Shown: positions 1 through 12,142 of the stretch, one piece after another
How the letters are laid out: each line of letters opens with the position of its first letter
Position numbering within the stretch: the stretch's first letter is position 1
NCBI RefSeq assembly: GCF_900112035.1
Contig: NZ_FOKC01000001.1
Location: 868,001-932,000, forward strand
DNA from: Nocardioides alpinus
GTDB lineage: Bacteria; Actinomycetota; Actinomycetes; Propionibacteriales; Nocardioidaceae
Direction: 5' to 3'
Length of the DNA stretch: 64,000 nt
Translations under genes and position numbers: made by a program
Notes under the pieces: model-generated
What the model was told of the DNA's origin: nothing
The model's input: the letters and a program-made list of their open reading frames with translations, nothing else
The model's database searches: none

Positions 1-1466
<1,466 letters not shown>

Positions 1467-1580
1467 GTGTGTGTACCTCCTGCTGTGCCCCGGGGTTCCG
1501 GGGAGACGTCATGGGTGCGGCTGCCGGAGCAACCACCGATGTCCACCATCCTGACGCGTGTCGCCCGGACTGGCAAAACA

Positions 1581-1620
1581 GTTGAGTCGATCTGGCTCAA
1601 CTCTCATCACTTGGCTCAAC
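1581..1620. promoter_or_regulatory. HAIR-like HspR operator upstream of dnaK
   Basis: GTTGAGT-N7-GCTCAAC (1581-1601) is an inverted repeat close to the actinobacterial HAIR consensus CTTGAGT-N7-ACTCAAG bound by HspR. A further half-site, GCTCAAC, lies at 1614-1620. The placement before dnaK fits repression under non-stress conditions. Seen: the palindrome. Inferred: the protein that binds it. Confidence 0.75.
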
Positions 1621-1694
1621 GCACAGCGCTGCTGGATGTTCCCGATCCGGTGAGAATTCTTCGGCGGGCGCCGTGGGTGATGTGCCGGCGCGCC

Positions 1695-1700
1695 TAGCCT
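1695..1700 (+). promoter_or_regulatory. Probable leaderless -10 element for the Dabb gene
   Basis: TAGCCT lies 6 bases before the ATG at 1707 and there is no Shine-Dalgarno sequence. This is the spacing expected if transcription starts at the A of the start codon. Confidence 0.45.
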
Positions 1701-1706
1701 TGCCCC

Positions 1707-2000
1707 ATGATCCGCCACACGGTCGCCTTCCGGCTCCACCACGCCCCCGGCTCGGGCGAGGAGGCCGACTTCCTCGCCGCCGCCCGGGCGCTGGGCGACA
1801 TCCCCGGCGTGGAGGCGTTCGAGCAGCTCCGTCAGACGAGCGCGAAGAACGGCTTCACATTCGGGCTCTCGATGGAACTCGCCGACCGGGCGGCGTACGA
1901 CGCCTACGACGCGCACCCCGTCCACCGGGCGTTCGTCGCCGAGCGGTGGGTGCCGGAGGTGGCGGAGTTCCTCGAGATCGACTACGAGCCGCTGGCCTGA
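1707..2000 (+). CDS. Dabb-domain (stress-responsive alpha/beta barrel) protein
   Basis: A 97-residue protein that matches the Dabb fold in length and layout: an opening IRHTVAFRL strand, a central GFTFGLSMEL strand, the helix with YDAHPVHRAFV, and a closing FLEIDYEPLA strand. Such proteins form small dimeric ferredoxin-like barrels; some act as cyclases or oxygenases, but most have no assigned reaction. It is divergent from dnaK and ends in a double-hairpin repeat shared with the convergent acetyltransferase gene. The start seems leaderless. No substrate can be inferred from context. Confidence 0.85.
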   Translation: MIRHTVAFRLHHAPGSGEEADFLAAARALGDIPGVEAFEQLRQTSAKNGFTFGLSMELADRAAYDAYDAHPVHRAFVAERWVPEVAEFLEIDYEPLA

Positions 2001-2083
2001 TCCCCGGAGCCGGCGTGCCTCCGGGCGGGCCCCTGGCGCCCCGCTGGCCACCGCGGCACCAGGGGTGTGCGGAGTTGTGCGGT

Positions 2084-2139
2084 GTTGGGCCGTTGCAACG
2101 GCCCAACAGCGCGGGAGTCACCGCTCAAGCGGTGACTCC
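2084..2139. repeat. Double-hairpin dispersed repeat, copy A
   Basis: Two adjacent perfect inverted repeats: a 24-bp palindrome at 2084-2107 centred on CCGTTGCAACGG, then 12-bp arms (GGAGTCACCGCT and its complement) at 2114-2125 and 2128-2139 with a 2-nt loop. It lies between two convergent genes and could end transcription from both sides. Related copies are at 38289-38335 and 59335-59393. Confidence 0.8.
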
Positions 2140-2154
2140 TGCACGGGAGCGCCC

Positions 2155-2955
2155 TCACCGGGACCAGACGTACGGCGTCGTCGTGGTAACGGCGCGCAAC
2201 CCCGAGCGCTCGAGGATCGGGCGCGACATGTCGGTGCAGTCGGAGTGGATCAGGCGGACGCCTCGCGCCACGGCGGAGCGGGCGCGGGCGGCGACGAGCG
2301 CGCGGTAGATCCCGCGGCCGCGGAACTCGGGGAGGGTCGAGCCGCCCCAGATGCCGGCGAAGTCCGTGCCCTCGACCGGGGTGAGCCGTCCGCCGCACAC
2401 GACGCGGTCACCGACCTCGGCGATCCAGAACTCCGAGTCGCCGGACTCCAGCTCGGCGAGCGAGGAGGCGATCGAGGGGCCGCGCCCGGTGCCGAAGATC
2501 GACTCCTGGGCGGCGAGCATCCGGGTCAGGTCGTCGACCGCGTCGGCGCCGGGCTCGATGCGGCGTACGACGACGGGGCCGTGCGGCGTGTCCGCGAGGG
2601 GTACGTCGACAGCGAGCAGCGAGGCCTCCCCGATCATCACGGTCTCGACGGGCTCGGCCAGGAAGCCGTGTGCCAGGAGCCGATCGCCCAGGTCCGCGGG
2701 CAGGTCGTGGCCGCGCGACTTCCACTCGAAGGAGTCGACGACGGTCCCGTCGCGGAAGTGGGCGATCGTGCGCGCGACCAGGTCGTCGAGGGCCGCGCCC
2801 TCGAGCCCCGCGAGGTCGCGGTAGGAGACGAAGCCGCCGTGGTCGAAGACCGCCCGCAGCAGGGGACCGTCCCGGCTCACGTCGCTGGCGCGGACGACCT
2901 CGGCGTCGGTCCGCAGCTGGTGGTCGTAGGCCGTCAGCAGGTCGTCAGGAGTCAC
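2155..2955 (-). CDS. GNAT-family N-acetyltransferase
   Basis: A 266-residue protein with a C-terminal GNAT fold, about residues 125-260. The acetyl-CoA loop reads PEFRGRGIYRALVAARARSA, and the neighbouring segments (AGIWGGSTL, GVRLIHSDCTDMSRPILERSGL) are typical of the family. The N-terminal half is less conserved and probably holds a second, degenerate GNAT-like half. The substrate is unknown. The gene starts with GTG, with TAGGCT 6 bases upstream and no ribosome site, suggesting a leaderless transcript. It is divergent from the SGNH hydrolase gene. Confidence 0.88.
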   Translation of the reverse strand: MTPDDLLTAYDHQLRTDAEVVRASDVSRDGPLLRAVFDHGGFVSYRDLAGLEGAALDDLVARTIAHFRDGTVVDSFEWKSRGHDLPADLGDRLLAHGFLAEPVETVMIGEASLLAVDVPLADTPHGPVVVRRIEPGADAVDDLTRMLAAQESIFGTGRGPSIASSLAELESGDSEFWIAEVGDRVVCGGRLTPVEGTDFAGIWGGSTLPEFRGRGIYRALVAARARSAVARGVRLIHSDCTDMSRPILERSGLRAVTTTTPYVWSR

Positions 2956-3039
2956 GGCCGCAGCCTAGGCGTGAAGATCAGGGAAGTCTCAGGGGTTGTT
3001 CGGCTGCGCATTTCGACCCGCAGGCCGCACACTTTTCCT

Positions 3040-3750
3040 GTGCTCCACCGGGGGAACCTGCGCCGTGTCGTCGGCGCCTCAGCCGTCGTGCTGCTGCTGG
3101 CTGCCTTCATGGCGTTCTACGTCGCCGATCGCGCAGGCGCCGGCGCGACCCGTTGCCAGCAGCACCGGCTCGACGCGCGCGAGCGCACGGCCCTCGTGAC
3201 CGGCGAGGGTCCGCGCACCCTGGTCATCGGGGACTCCTGGTCGGTCGGTCTCGGCCAGGCCGACCTCGGCCTCTCGTGGGCCCGGCGGCTCCCCGGCGAG
3301 GTGCATGTCGCCGGCTTCTCCGGCTCGGGCTTCAGCGCCCACGCGAGCGGATGCGGCCGCGTCTCGTTCCACGACCGCGCCCCCACCGCGCTCGGCACCC
3401 GCCCGCAGCTGGTCGTCGTCGAGGGCGGCCTCAACGACTACGACCAGAGCGCGGCCGCCATCGACCGCGGCTTCCGCGGGCTGATGGCGGATCTCGCCGC
3501 GCAGCACGTGGTGGTCGTCGGCCCGGCCGATGCACCGGCCCGCACCCGTGCGGTGCCTCGGGTGGAGGGCCTGCTCGAGGCCCTGTGCCGGGAGTACGGC
3601 GTCCCCTACGTCTCCACCAGCGACCTCGACCTCGCCTACCTCGAGGACGACCTCCACCTCACCGACGCCGGCCACCGCGAGTTCGGCGACGCGGTCGCGG
3701 AGCGGATTGCCGCTGTCACGGCCACCCGACCGGCCGTTCTCGTCCGCTGA
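3040..3750 (+). CDS. Membrane-anchored SGNH/GDSL-type hydrolase
   Basis: A serine esterase or lipase of the SGNH superfamily, about 236 residues if the GTG at 3040 is the start. An N-terminal hydrophobic stretch (VVLLLAAFMAFYVA) acts as signal or anchor, placing the enzyme outside the membrane. The blocks are GDSWS (nucleophile Ser), GGLNDYD (oxyanion Asn) and DDLHLTDAGH (catalytic Asp-His). The frame is open further upstream and another GTG exists at 2971, so the start is uncertain. The substrate is unknown; cell-wall or lipid esters are likely for exported members. Confidence 0.8.
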   Translation: MLHRGNLRRVVGASAVVLLLAAFMAFYVADRAGAGATRCQQHRLDARERTALVTGEGPRTLVIGDSWSVGLGQADLGLSWARRLPGEVHVAGFSGSGFSAHASGCGRVSFHDRAPTALGTRPQLVVVEGGLNDYDQSAAAIDRGFRGLMADLAAQHVVVVGPADAPARTRAVPRVEGLLEALCREYGVPYVSTSDLDLAYLEDDLHLTDAGHREFGDAVAERIAAVTATRPAVLVR

Positions 3751-3962
3751 TCCGTACGGCGACCACGGAATCGCGCGACTTTCCGGATATCGGACAGGAC
3801 GCCGATCACGTGTTCGGGGCGTGCAGGTTCTCGCGTTGCGACAACCTGCAGTTCTGCGTCCATTGACGCCCCCGCCCCCGATTGCGAGTTTGTGCACTGG
3901 TCCGCACGCCCCAATCCATCCTCGGGCCCCACCGGGCCCGGAACCCACGATTGGAAACCCCA

Positions 3963-5981
3963 GTGAAATCATCTCGCCTGGCCGCCCTGGCCGGTATCGC
4001 AGCGACAGCCGTCGCTGCATCGTTCCTGGCACCGACCGCCACCCCGGCCGACGCCGCCCCCGCAGCGGGCAACCCCCGCCTCGAGGCCCAGCAGGCCGCA
4101 TCCGCCTGGGTGAAGGGCCACGGCGCTGCGCTCGAGCGCGCGTCGCAGGACGCGTTCGTCCGCACGGCCACCTTCGACGGTGATGCCGGCATCTACTCGA
4201 TGGCCTACGAGCGGACCCACGAGGGCCTGCGCGTCGTCGGCGGGGACTTCGTCGTCCTCGCCAACGCCGACGGCCAGGTCGTCGGGTCGTCCGTCGCCCA
4301 GGAGCAGCCGGTCGAGATCGGCAGCACCACCGCCGAGGTCAGCGCCGAGAGCGCGTCCGCCGCGGCCCGCGGCCTGGTCGACGAAGTGGCGGACGCCTCC
4401 GCCCCTGAGCTCGTCATCTGGCACCGCGACGCCGGCACCCAGCTGGCCTACGAGGTCGAGGTGCGCGGCACCAAGGCCGGCGAGGTGTCCTGGCAGAAGG
4501 TGTGGGTCGACGCGACCAACGGCGCCGTCCTCGAGTCGCGCGAGCAGATCGCGCACGGCTCCGGCACGGCCGCCTACTCGGGGCCCAACCCGCTCCCCAT
4601 CGCCACCAGCGGCTCGGGCAGCAGCTACACCATGACCGACCCGACGGCGACGACCCTGCGGTGCCAGGACGCGGCCAACAACACCACCTTCAGCGGCACC
4701 GACGACCTCTGGGGCAACGGCGTCGCGACCAACCGCGAGACCGGCTGCGTCGACGCCCTCTACGCCGCCCAGCAGATGAAGGGGATGATGTCGTCGTGGC
4801 TCGGCCGCAACGGCATGAACGGCTCGGGCGGCTGGGTGCCGATCCGCGTCGGCCTCAACGACATCAACGCCTACTACGACGGCACGCAGATCCAGATCGG
4901 CAAGAACCAGGCCGGCGCCTGGATCTCCTCCATGGACGTCGTCGCCCACGAGTTCGGCCACGGCGTGGACGACAGGACTCCCGGCGGCATCTCCGGCGGC
5001 GGCACGCAGGAGTTCATCGGTGACGCCCTCGCCACGGCCACCGAGTACTACGACAACCAGTCGGCCACCTACGACGGCCCGGACCACACCATCGGCGAAG
5101 AGGTCAACCTCGTCGGCCAGGGCCCGATCCGCGACGGCTCCAACCCGGCCAACGTCGGCGACCCGTCCTGCTACACCAGCTCGATCCCGACCGCCGAGGT
5201 CCACGCGGCCGCCGGCCCCGGCGACCACTGGTTCTACCTCCTGTCCCGTGGTGGCGTCTCCAAGTGCGACGGCACCTCGGTCACGGGCATCGGCGAGCAG
5301 GCCGCGATCAAGGTCCTCTACAACGGCATGCTGCTGAAGACGTCCTCGTCGAACTACCTCAAGTACCGCACCTGGACGCTCACCGCGGCCAAGAACATCG
5401 ACAGCACCTGCGCCCAGTTCAACGCGGTCAAGAACGCCTGGGACGCCGTCAACGTGCCGGCCCAGACGGCCGACCCGACCTGCGGCGGCACCACCACCCC
5501 GCCCACCACGCCGCCCCCCACCGGCGGCAACATCCTCGCCAACCCGGGCTTCGAGTCCGGCGCCGCGTCGTGGGCCGGTAACACGGGCCTGATCACGACC
5601 AACACGGGTCGTCCCGCGCGCACCGGGTCGTACAAGGCCTGGTTCGGTGGCAACGGCACCACGTCGACGGAGAACCTGACCCAGACGGTCGCGGTCCCCT
5701 CGACCGCCACCGCCGCGTCGCTGTCCTACTGGATCCGCACCGACACTGCCGAGTCCGGCTCGACGGCGTACGACACCTTCCGGGTGCAGGTCGTCGTGGA
5801 CGGCGTCACCACCACGCTGCGCACCTTCACCAACGTCGGCACCAACGCGACGTACACGCAGTTCTCGCACAGCCTGCTGGCCTACAGGGGCAAGTCGGTG
5901 CAGGTGAAGTTCCTGATGAACGAGGACTCGTCGCTGCAGACGAGCTTCGTCGTCGACGACACCGCGGTCACCGTCTCGTAG
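3963..5981 (+). CDS. Secreted M4-family (thermolysin-like) zinc metallopeptidase
   Basis: Extracellular neutral protease of 672 residues. A GTG start gives a signal peptide (Lys-Ser-Ser-Arg, hydrophobic core, TPADAAPA cleavage region). A FTP/PepSY-type propeptide (residues about 60-200) precedes the catalytic domain. The zinc site is HEFGH (His329, Glu330, His333), with the downstream glutamate ligand in QEFIGDALATATEY and a likely second active-site His in AEVHAAAGPGDHWFYLL. After a Thr/Pro linker (TTTPPTTPPPT) comes a beta-rich C-terminal domain, about 525-672, probably a carbohydrate- or surface-binding module. It is followed by a repeat region and a convergent peptidase gene. Confidence 0.92.
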   Translation: MKSSRLAALAGIAATAVAASFLAPTATPADAAPAAGNPRLEAQQAASAWVKGHGAALERASQDAFVRTATFDGDAGIYSMAYERTHEGLRVVGGDFVVLANADGQVVGSSVAQEQPVEIGSTTAEVSAESASAAARGLVDEVADASAPELVIWHRDAGTQLAYEVEVRGTKAGEVSWQKVWVDATNGAVLESREQIAHGSGTAAYSGPNPLPIATSGSGSSYTMTDPTATTLRCQDAANNTTFSGTDDLWGNGVATNRETGCVDALYAAQQMKGMMSSWLGRNGMNGSGGWVPIRVGLNDINAYYDGTQIQIGKNQAGAWISSMDVVAHEFGHGVDDRTPGGISGGGTQEFIGDALATATEYYDNQSATYDGPDHTIGEEVNLVGQGPIRDGSNPANVGDPSCYTSSIPTAEVHAAAGPGDHWFYLLSRGGVSKCDGTSVTGIGEQAAIKVLYNGMLLKTSSSNYLKYRTWTLTAAKNIDSTCAQFNAVKNAWDAVNVPAQTADPTCGGTTTPPTTPPPTGGNILANPGFESGAASWAGNTGLITTNTGRPARTGSYKAWFGGNGTTSTENLTQTVAVPSTATAASLSYWIRTDTAESGSTAYDTFRVQVVVDGVTTTLRTFTNVGTNATYTQFSHSLLAYRGKSVQVKFLMNEDSSLQTSFVVDDTAVTVS

Positions 5982-5989
5982 GCCCGACC

Positions 5990-6133
5990 GCTGGTCGAGC
6001 AGCGAGCGTGTCGGAACCGAGGTCGACGGACGGCCTCGGTTTCGACACGGGCGCAGGGCGCCCTGCTCAACCAGCGGGCACTACTCGGTCTCGGTTTCGA
6101 CACGGGCGCGGGGCGCCCTGCTCAACCAGCGGG
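5990..6133. repeat. Palindromic interspersed element with tandem 44-bp copies
   Basis: An inverted pair (GCTGGTCGAGCAGCGAGCGT then, inverted, ACGGGCGC...GCTCAACCAGC) is followed by a second copy of its right half. The two 44-bp units at 6035-6078 and 6090-6133 differ at one base. It fills the gap between two convergent peptidase genes and may end transcription on both strands. A related element lies at the start of hutU and a shorter one inside hutF. Confidence 0.8.
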
Positions 6134-6136
6134 TGG

Positions 6137-8068
<1,932 letters not shown>

Positions 8069-8074
8069 CCCACG

Positions 8075-8080
8075 ACCCTA
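8075..8080 (-). promoter_or_regulatory. Probable leaderless -10 element for the M3 peptidase
   Basis: On the minus strand TAGGGT is separated by 6 bases from the GTG start at 8068, with no Shine-Dalgarno sequence between them. Confidence 0.45.
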
Positions 8081-8141
8081 TGTCGCCGCCCGGGCGGACT
8101 GCTCGCGGAATACCTCGCCGGCTCCCGCTGTAGGGAGAGGT

Positions 8142-8984
8142 ATGACTGTTCCGAACATCCCGCTCCACGACGGCACGTCCATCCCCCAGCTCGGCTTCGG
8201 CGTCTTCCAGGTGCCGCCGCCGGAGACCGCGGCCACGGTCGCCACGGCTCTCGAGGCCGGCTACCGCCACATCGACACCGCCCAGATGTACGGCAACGAG
8301 GCCGGCGTGGGCACCGCGATCAAGGACTCCGGCCTGGCCCGCGACGAGCTCTACGTGACGACGAAGCTCAACAACACCTTCCACGAGCCCGACGCCGCCC
8401 GGCGCGAGATCGACGCGTCGCTCGAGCGGCTCGGCCTCGACCAGGTCGACCTCTTCCTCATCCACTGGCCGCTCCCCACCCGCTACGGCGGCGACTTCGT
8501 GCAGACGTGGCGGGCGCTGATCGAGGCCCAGGAGGCCGGGAAGACCCGCAGCATCGGCGTCTCCAACTTCCAGGCCACCCACCTCGACCGCATCGTCGAG
8601 GAGACCGGTGTGGTCCCGGTGGTCAACCAGGTCGAGGTGCACCCGTTCCACGCCAACGAGGAGGTGCGCGCCGCCAACCAGCGCCACGGCGTCCTCACCG
8701 AGGCGTGGTCCCCGATCGCGAAGGGCACGGTCGTCGACGACGACACGATCGGCGAGATCGCCTCGCTCGTGGGTCGTACGCCCGCGCAGGTGACGCTGCG
8801 CTGGCACGTCCAGCGCGGTGACATCGTCTTCCCGAAGTCGATGAACGCCGACCGGATGCGGCAGAACTTCGAGATCTTCGACTTCGAGCTCGAGCCCGCC
8901 CACATGTCCGCGATCGACGGGCTCGACCGCGGCGAGGCCGGCCGGATGGGGCCCAACCCGGACACGTTCGACTGGATCCCCTGA
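8142..8984 (+). CDS. Aldo/keto reductase (2,5-diketogluconate reductase type)
   Basis: NADPH-dependent carbonyl reductase of 280 residues with the AKR barrel. The tetrad is visible: Asp and Tyr in DTAQMYGNE, Lys in VTTKLNN, His in LIHWPLP. The NADPH-binding region reads IVFPKSMNADRMRQN near the C-terminus. The ATG at 8142 is preceded by GGGAGAGG. Members of this subgroup reduce small aldehydes, methylglyoxal or keto-sugars; which one is used here cannot be told. The gene is divergent from the M3 peptidase and is followed by a long inverted repeat. Confidence 0.93.
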   Translation: MTVPNIPLHDGTSIPQLGFGVFQVPPPETAATVATALEAGYRHIDTAQMYGNEAGVGTAIKDSGLARDELYVTTKLNNTFHEPDAARREIDASLERLGLDQVDLFLIHWPLPTRYGGDFVQTWRALIEAQEAGKTRSIGVSNFQATHLDRIVEETGVVPVVNQVEVHPFHANEEVRAANQRHGVLTEAWSPIAKGTVVDDDTIGEIASLVGRTPAQVTLRWHVQRGDIVFPKSMNADRMRQNFEIFDFELEPAHMSAIDGLDRGEAGRMGPNPDTFDWIP

Positions 8985-8996
8985 GCCGACACCCGT

Positions 8997-9077
8997 CGTC
9001 GTACGGACCGAACGCGCGGGGTGACTGCGCCGTGCGCGTGGCAGGCACGGCCGTGCCCCCGTTCGGTCCGTACGACG
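8997..9077. terminator. Inverted repeat, probable terminator after the reductase gene
   Basis: Perfect 18-bp arms (CGTCGTACGGACCGAACG at 8997-9014 and its complement at 9060-9077) enclose 45 bases that hold a further 14-bp palindrome, GGCACGGCCGTGCC. It starts 12 bases after the stop codon. There is no T-tract, as is common for actinobacterial terminators. Confidence 0.55.
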
Positions 9078-9122
9078 GTCGGCGAGGGCGGGCGGTCGTC
9101 CGCCGCCTGAGAGGATGACGCG

Positions 9123-10346
9123 GTGACCTCGGGGACCACGCAGGACTTCCGGTTCCGCGACATCGCGCTCGTGGCGTACGGCCCCTCCGTCGTCTCCGCC
9201 ATCGGGCACGGCGCGATCATGCCGGTGCTCGCGCTGCGGGCCCGCGACCTCGGTGCCGACGTCAGCACCGCCGCCGCGATCGTGGCCCTCGTCGGCGTCG
9301 GGCAGCTCGTCGCGAGCCTGCCCTCGGGCGCGCTCATCGCCCGGATCGGCGAGCGGCGGGCGCTGGTGGCTGCCGGCCTCGTCGACGCGTGCGCGATGGC
9401 GTTCGCGGCGCTGACCGACTCGGTCCTCGGCCTCGCCATCGGGGTGCTGCTCAGCGGGGTGTGCTGGACGCTGTTCCTCATCGCGCGGCAGGGCTTCATG
9501 ATCGACGTCGTCCCCGTCACCCACCGGGCGCGGGCGATGTCGTTCCTCGGTGGCTCCTACCGCCTCGGCGTGCTCGTCGGGCCCTTGGTCGGCGCCGGCC
9601 TGATCGCGCTCAGCGACCTCACCAGCGTCTTCTGGCTGGGTGCCGGCATGTCCGTGTGCGCCTCCCTGCTGGCGGCGACCATGCCCGACCTCGGCGAGGA
9701 GAAGCGGGCCGCTGCGAAGGTCTCCGGGCACCTCCCCGTGTGGACGGTCATCTCCGAGCACCGCCGGGTGCTGGCCACGCTCGGCAGCGCGGTGGTCATC
9801 CTCGGCATGAGCCGGTCGCTGCGGCTCAGCCTGCTGCCCCTGTGGGCGGACCACATCGGGCTGTCCGCGTCGACCACGTCGCTGATCTTCGCCGGCGCCG
9901 CGGCCCTCGACGTGGCGCTCATGTGGCCGGGCGGCTGGCTGATGGACACGCGTGGGCGGCGGGTGGTGGCGGTGCCGGTCGTCCTGTCGATGGCCGTGGC
10001 CTGCCTGCTGCTGCCGCTCGCCGGCTCCGCCTGGTCGGTCGCCCTCGTGATGGCCCTCATCGCCGCCGGCAACGGCCTCGGCGCCGGCATCGTGATGACG
10101 CTGGGCGCAGACGCGTCCCCGACCGAGGGACGCTCGCAGTTCCTCGGCGCCTGGCGGCTGTGCGGCGACATCGGCAACACCGGCGGTCCGCTGCTGGTCA
10201 GCGCCGTCGCGGCGTTCGCACCGCTGGCGGCCGCCTGCCTCGTGGTCGGCGTCCTGGGGCTGGCGGGTGCCGGCTGGGTCGGCCACTGGACCGGGCGGGT
10301 GGACCGCGCCCGCGCCCTGGAGGCACTCAGCCCACGGTCACCGTGA
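9123..10346 (+). CDS. MFS transporter
   Basis: Integral membrane carrier of 407 residues with about 12 hydrophobic helices, the usual MFS length. The loop between helices 2 and 3 (GALIARIGERRALVA) fits the family pattern, and the second half repeats it (GGWLMDTRGRRVVAV). Only proton-coupled export or uptake can be stated; no ligand is indicated. It begins with GTG at 9123; the nearby ATG at 9115 runs into a stop after three codons. The 3' end overlaps the convergent gene by 20 bp. Confidence 0.85.
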   Translation: MTSGTTQDFRFRDIALVAYGPSVVSAIGHGAIMPVLALRARDLGADVSTAAAIVALVGVGQLVASLPSGALIARIGERRALVAAGLVDACAMAFAALTDSVLGLAIGVLLSGVCWTLFLIARQGFMIDVVPVTHRARAMSFLGGSYRLGVLVGPLVGAGLIALSDLTSVFWLGAGMSVCASLLAATMPDLGEEKRAAAKVSGHLPVWTVISEHRRVLATLGSAVVILGMSRSLRLSLLPLWADHIGLSASTTSLIFAGAAALDVALMWPGGWLMDTRGRRVVAVPVVLSMAVACLLLPLAGSAWSVALVMALIAAGNGLGAGIVMTLGADASPTEGRSQFLGAWRLCGDIGNTGGPLLVSAVAAFAPLAAACLVVGVLGLAGAGWVGHWTGRVDRARALEALSPRSP

Positions 10347-10857
10347 GCTCGTTGGACGCGACCTGGGTGTCGGTGTCGATGACGCGGAACTGGTTGGGCC
10401 CGACCTGGCTCGTCTGGACATAGGTCGCGAAGGTGCCGCCGCTGACCGACATCGTCACCGGGAAGTCGGACCACGCGCCGTTCTCGAACCGCTGCACCTG
10501 CAGGATCGCCCCCTCGCCCCCGGGGTAGGTGCCGGTGAGGTCGATCTGCTGCATCGGGCTCACCGACTGCTGCGTGGCGGTCAGCGAGATGCCCGTGGCC
10601 GGGGCCTCGGAGGTCGACTCCCCCGCCTCGGGCTCGATCGACTCCTCGGGCTCGGGGATCGAGCTGCCGGTGTCGCTCGGCCTGGGCAGCCGGAACGTCG
10701 CCGGGGTGCCGCTGTCGTCGGAGGCGGTCGTGGTGTCACCGATGCCGGTGGCGTTGACGCCGACCATGACGGCGAGTCCTCCCAGCAGACCGATGACCAC
10801 GGCGACGCCCACCAGGGCGAGCAGCCCGGTCAGGACGGGACGGTTCTCGGTGTTCAC
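10327..10857 (-). CDS. Single-pass membrane protein with exported Ig-like domain
   Basis: Unrecognised protein of about 176 residues. A short cytosolic start is followed by one transmembrane helix (LTGLLALVGVAVVIGLLGGLAVMVG), a Ser/Glu/Pro-rich spacer (PEPEESIEPEAGESTSEAP) and a C-terminal beta-sandwich-like region of about 85 residues (ISLTATQQSVSPMQQIDLTGTYPG to the end). This layout places an Ig-like domain outside the cell on a flexible stalk. The GTG at 10857 was chosen because the frame upstream encodes only Arg/Pro-rich residues. It is divergent from the GTPase-like gene. Function unknown. Confidence 0.72.
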   Translation of the reverse strand: MNTENRPVLTGLLALVGVAVVIGLLGGLAVMVGVNATGIGDTTTASDDSGTPATFRLPRPSDTGSSIPEPEESIEPEAGESTSEAPATGISLTATQQSVSPMQQIDLTGTYPGGEGAILQVQRFENGAWSDFPVTMSVSGGTFATYVQTSQVGPNQFRVIDTDTQVASNELTVTVG

Positions 10858-10961
10858 GGGGACCTCACAGCTGGGGGACGGAGTGCTGCCATCATCCAAG
10901 ATGGCCGGTTGCATGGCCAACCAGCGCGGGCCCGTCAGACCGCACCGGGCAGGATGGAGCC

Positions 10962-11756
10962 ATGCAGTCACCGTTGCGACACGGCAAGGCAGCCCTCGGT
11001 ACGACGATCGCCACGGGCGCGTTGGCCGCACTGTCCCAGGCCCCCGATCGCGCCTCTCGCCTCCTGCGCCACCGCTACCCCACGGTCGCGGTCACCGGGA
11101 TGACCGGCGTCGGCAAGACCCGGCTCGCGGACCGCCTGTCGCGCCGCGCGAGCACGCAGGCCGCGGCCGACGCCGGCCAGGACGTGGGCTCGGCGGTCAT
11201 GGAGCGGCGTACGCGACGCAACGCCAGGCTCCGCGGCTACCGCTTCCGGGTCGTTCCCGGGGAGAACGCCGCCACCCGGCTCGGCGCGCTGGACGAGGTC
11301 TTCCACGACGAGCCCGTCGACGGTGTGCTGCACGTGGTCGCCCACGGCCACGCCACCCCACGGCGTACGGGCGGGACCAGCGGCACCGCGCTCGCCAGCC
11401 GCGAGGAGCAGCTGGCCGCCGAGCTCGAGGACTGGTCGATCACGGCCCACCGCATCGCCAGCATGGCCGTGCGCCGCGAGCGGCCCACGTGGCTGGTCAT
11501 CGCGGTGACGAAGGCCGACCTCTTCGCCGACGACATCGACGCGGCCGTGCACTACTACTCCCCCGGCAGCGGCTCCGCGTTCGGCGACAAGCTCGACGAG
11601 CTCCGCGCCCTCGCCGGCGGCGCCAAGCTCTCGATCGACGTGCTGCCGGTGTGCGCGCAGGGCGGCGGCAAGAAGTCGGCGCTGCCCGACAGGACGGCCA
11701 CCGAGCTCCTCGGGCGCCTCGAGCTGCGGTTGGCCCAGCTCAGCGGACACGTCTGA
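10962..11756 (+). CDS. P-loop GTPase-like protein
   Basis: A 264-residue protein with the Walker A/G1 loop GMTGVGKT (residues 46-53) and a G4-type TKAD motif (183-186) that indicates guanine specificity. A clear G3 DxxG is not visible; PGEN (99-102) sits about where it would be. The N-terminus is basic and mildly hydrophobic, which could help membrane contact. It lies 83 bp before two helical ESX-like genes on the same strand, so co-transcription is likely. The family is not recognised beyond the P-loop GTPase fold; a role in positioning or powering the neighbouring proteins is only a guess. Confidence 0.7.
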   Translation: MQSPLRHGKAALGTTIATGALAALSQAPDRASRLLRHRYPTVAVTGMTGVGKTRLADRLSRRASTQAAADAGQDVGSAVMERRTRRNARLRGYRFRVVPGENAATRLGALDEVFHDEPVDGVLHVVAHGHATPRRTGGTSGTALASREEQLAAELEDWSITAHRIASMAVRRERPTWLVIAVTKADLFADDIDAAVHYYSPGSGSAFGDKLDELRALAGGAKLSIDVLPVCAQGGGKKSALPDRTATELLGRLELRLAQLSGHV

Positions 11757-11839
11757 GGGCCGGGCCGCAGCGGCGGGGGCGTCGTTCACAGTTTCACCGG
11801 TTCGGGTTTCGACGCCGTTCATCGGGGCAGAAGATCGCC

Positions 11840-12142
11840 ATGAGGCCGATCGCGATCAACCAGCGGGCGCTGCGGACCGCCAGGGAAGAGCTGGACTCCG
11901 CCCGCGAGGACCTCAGGTCCGCGCTCGGCGACGTCTCCCACCCCGCCGACGACTTCCCGTGGCGCGACCTCATGGTCGAAGGGGTGCGCAGCCTCGTGGA
12001 CGACGCCGAGGTGATCACCCAGAAGTGCCGCAACATCTCGACCGCGATCGACGACTCCATCATCGACTTCGACGAGCTCGACGTGATGGTCGGCCAGGCC
12101 GCCCAGGTCGCCGCCCAGCTGGACCAGGTGAACCCGCGATGA
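11840..12142 (+). CDS. Small helical ESX/WXG100-like protein
   Basis: A 100-residue, almost entirely helical protein (RALRTAREELDSAREDLRSAL... then a second long helix EGVRSLVDDAEVITQKCRNIS). Size and two-helix layout resemble WXG100 partners of type VII effectors, although a strict WxG turn is missing; PWRD sits at the turn. Its TGA overlaps the ATG of the next gene, so the two are translated together. This is the usual arrangement of a small partner followed by a larger helical protein. Assignment rests on layout, not on a clear signature. Confidence 0.6.
   Translation: MRPIAINQRALRTAREELDSAREDLRSALGDVSHPADDFPWRDLMVEGVRSLVDDAEVITQKCRNISTAIDDSIIDFDELDVMVGQAAQVAAQLDQVNPR

Noticed and set aside
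3751..3962. Possible small gene before the M4 peptidase
   Set aside because: Open frames in this 212-bp gap lack start signals and are Pro/Arg-rich; it more likely holds the promoter of the peptidase.
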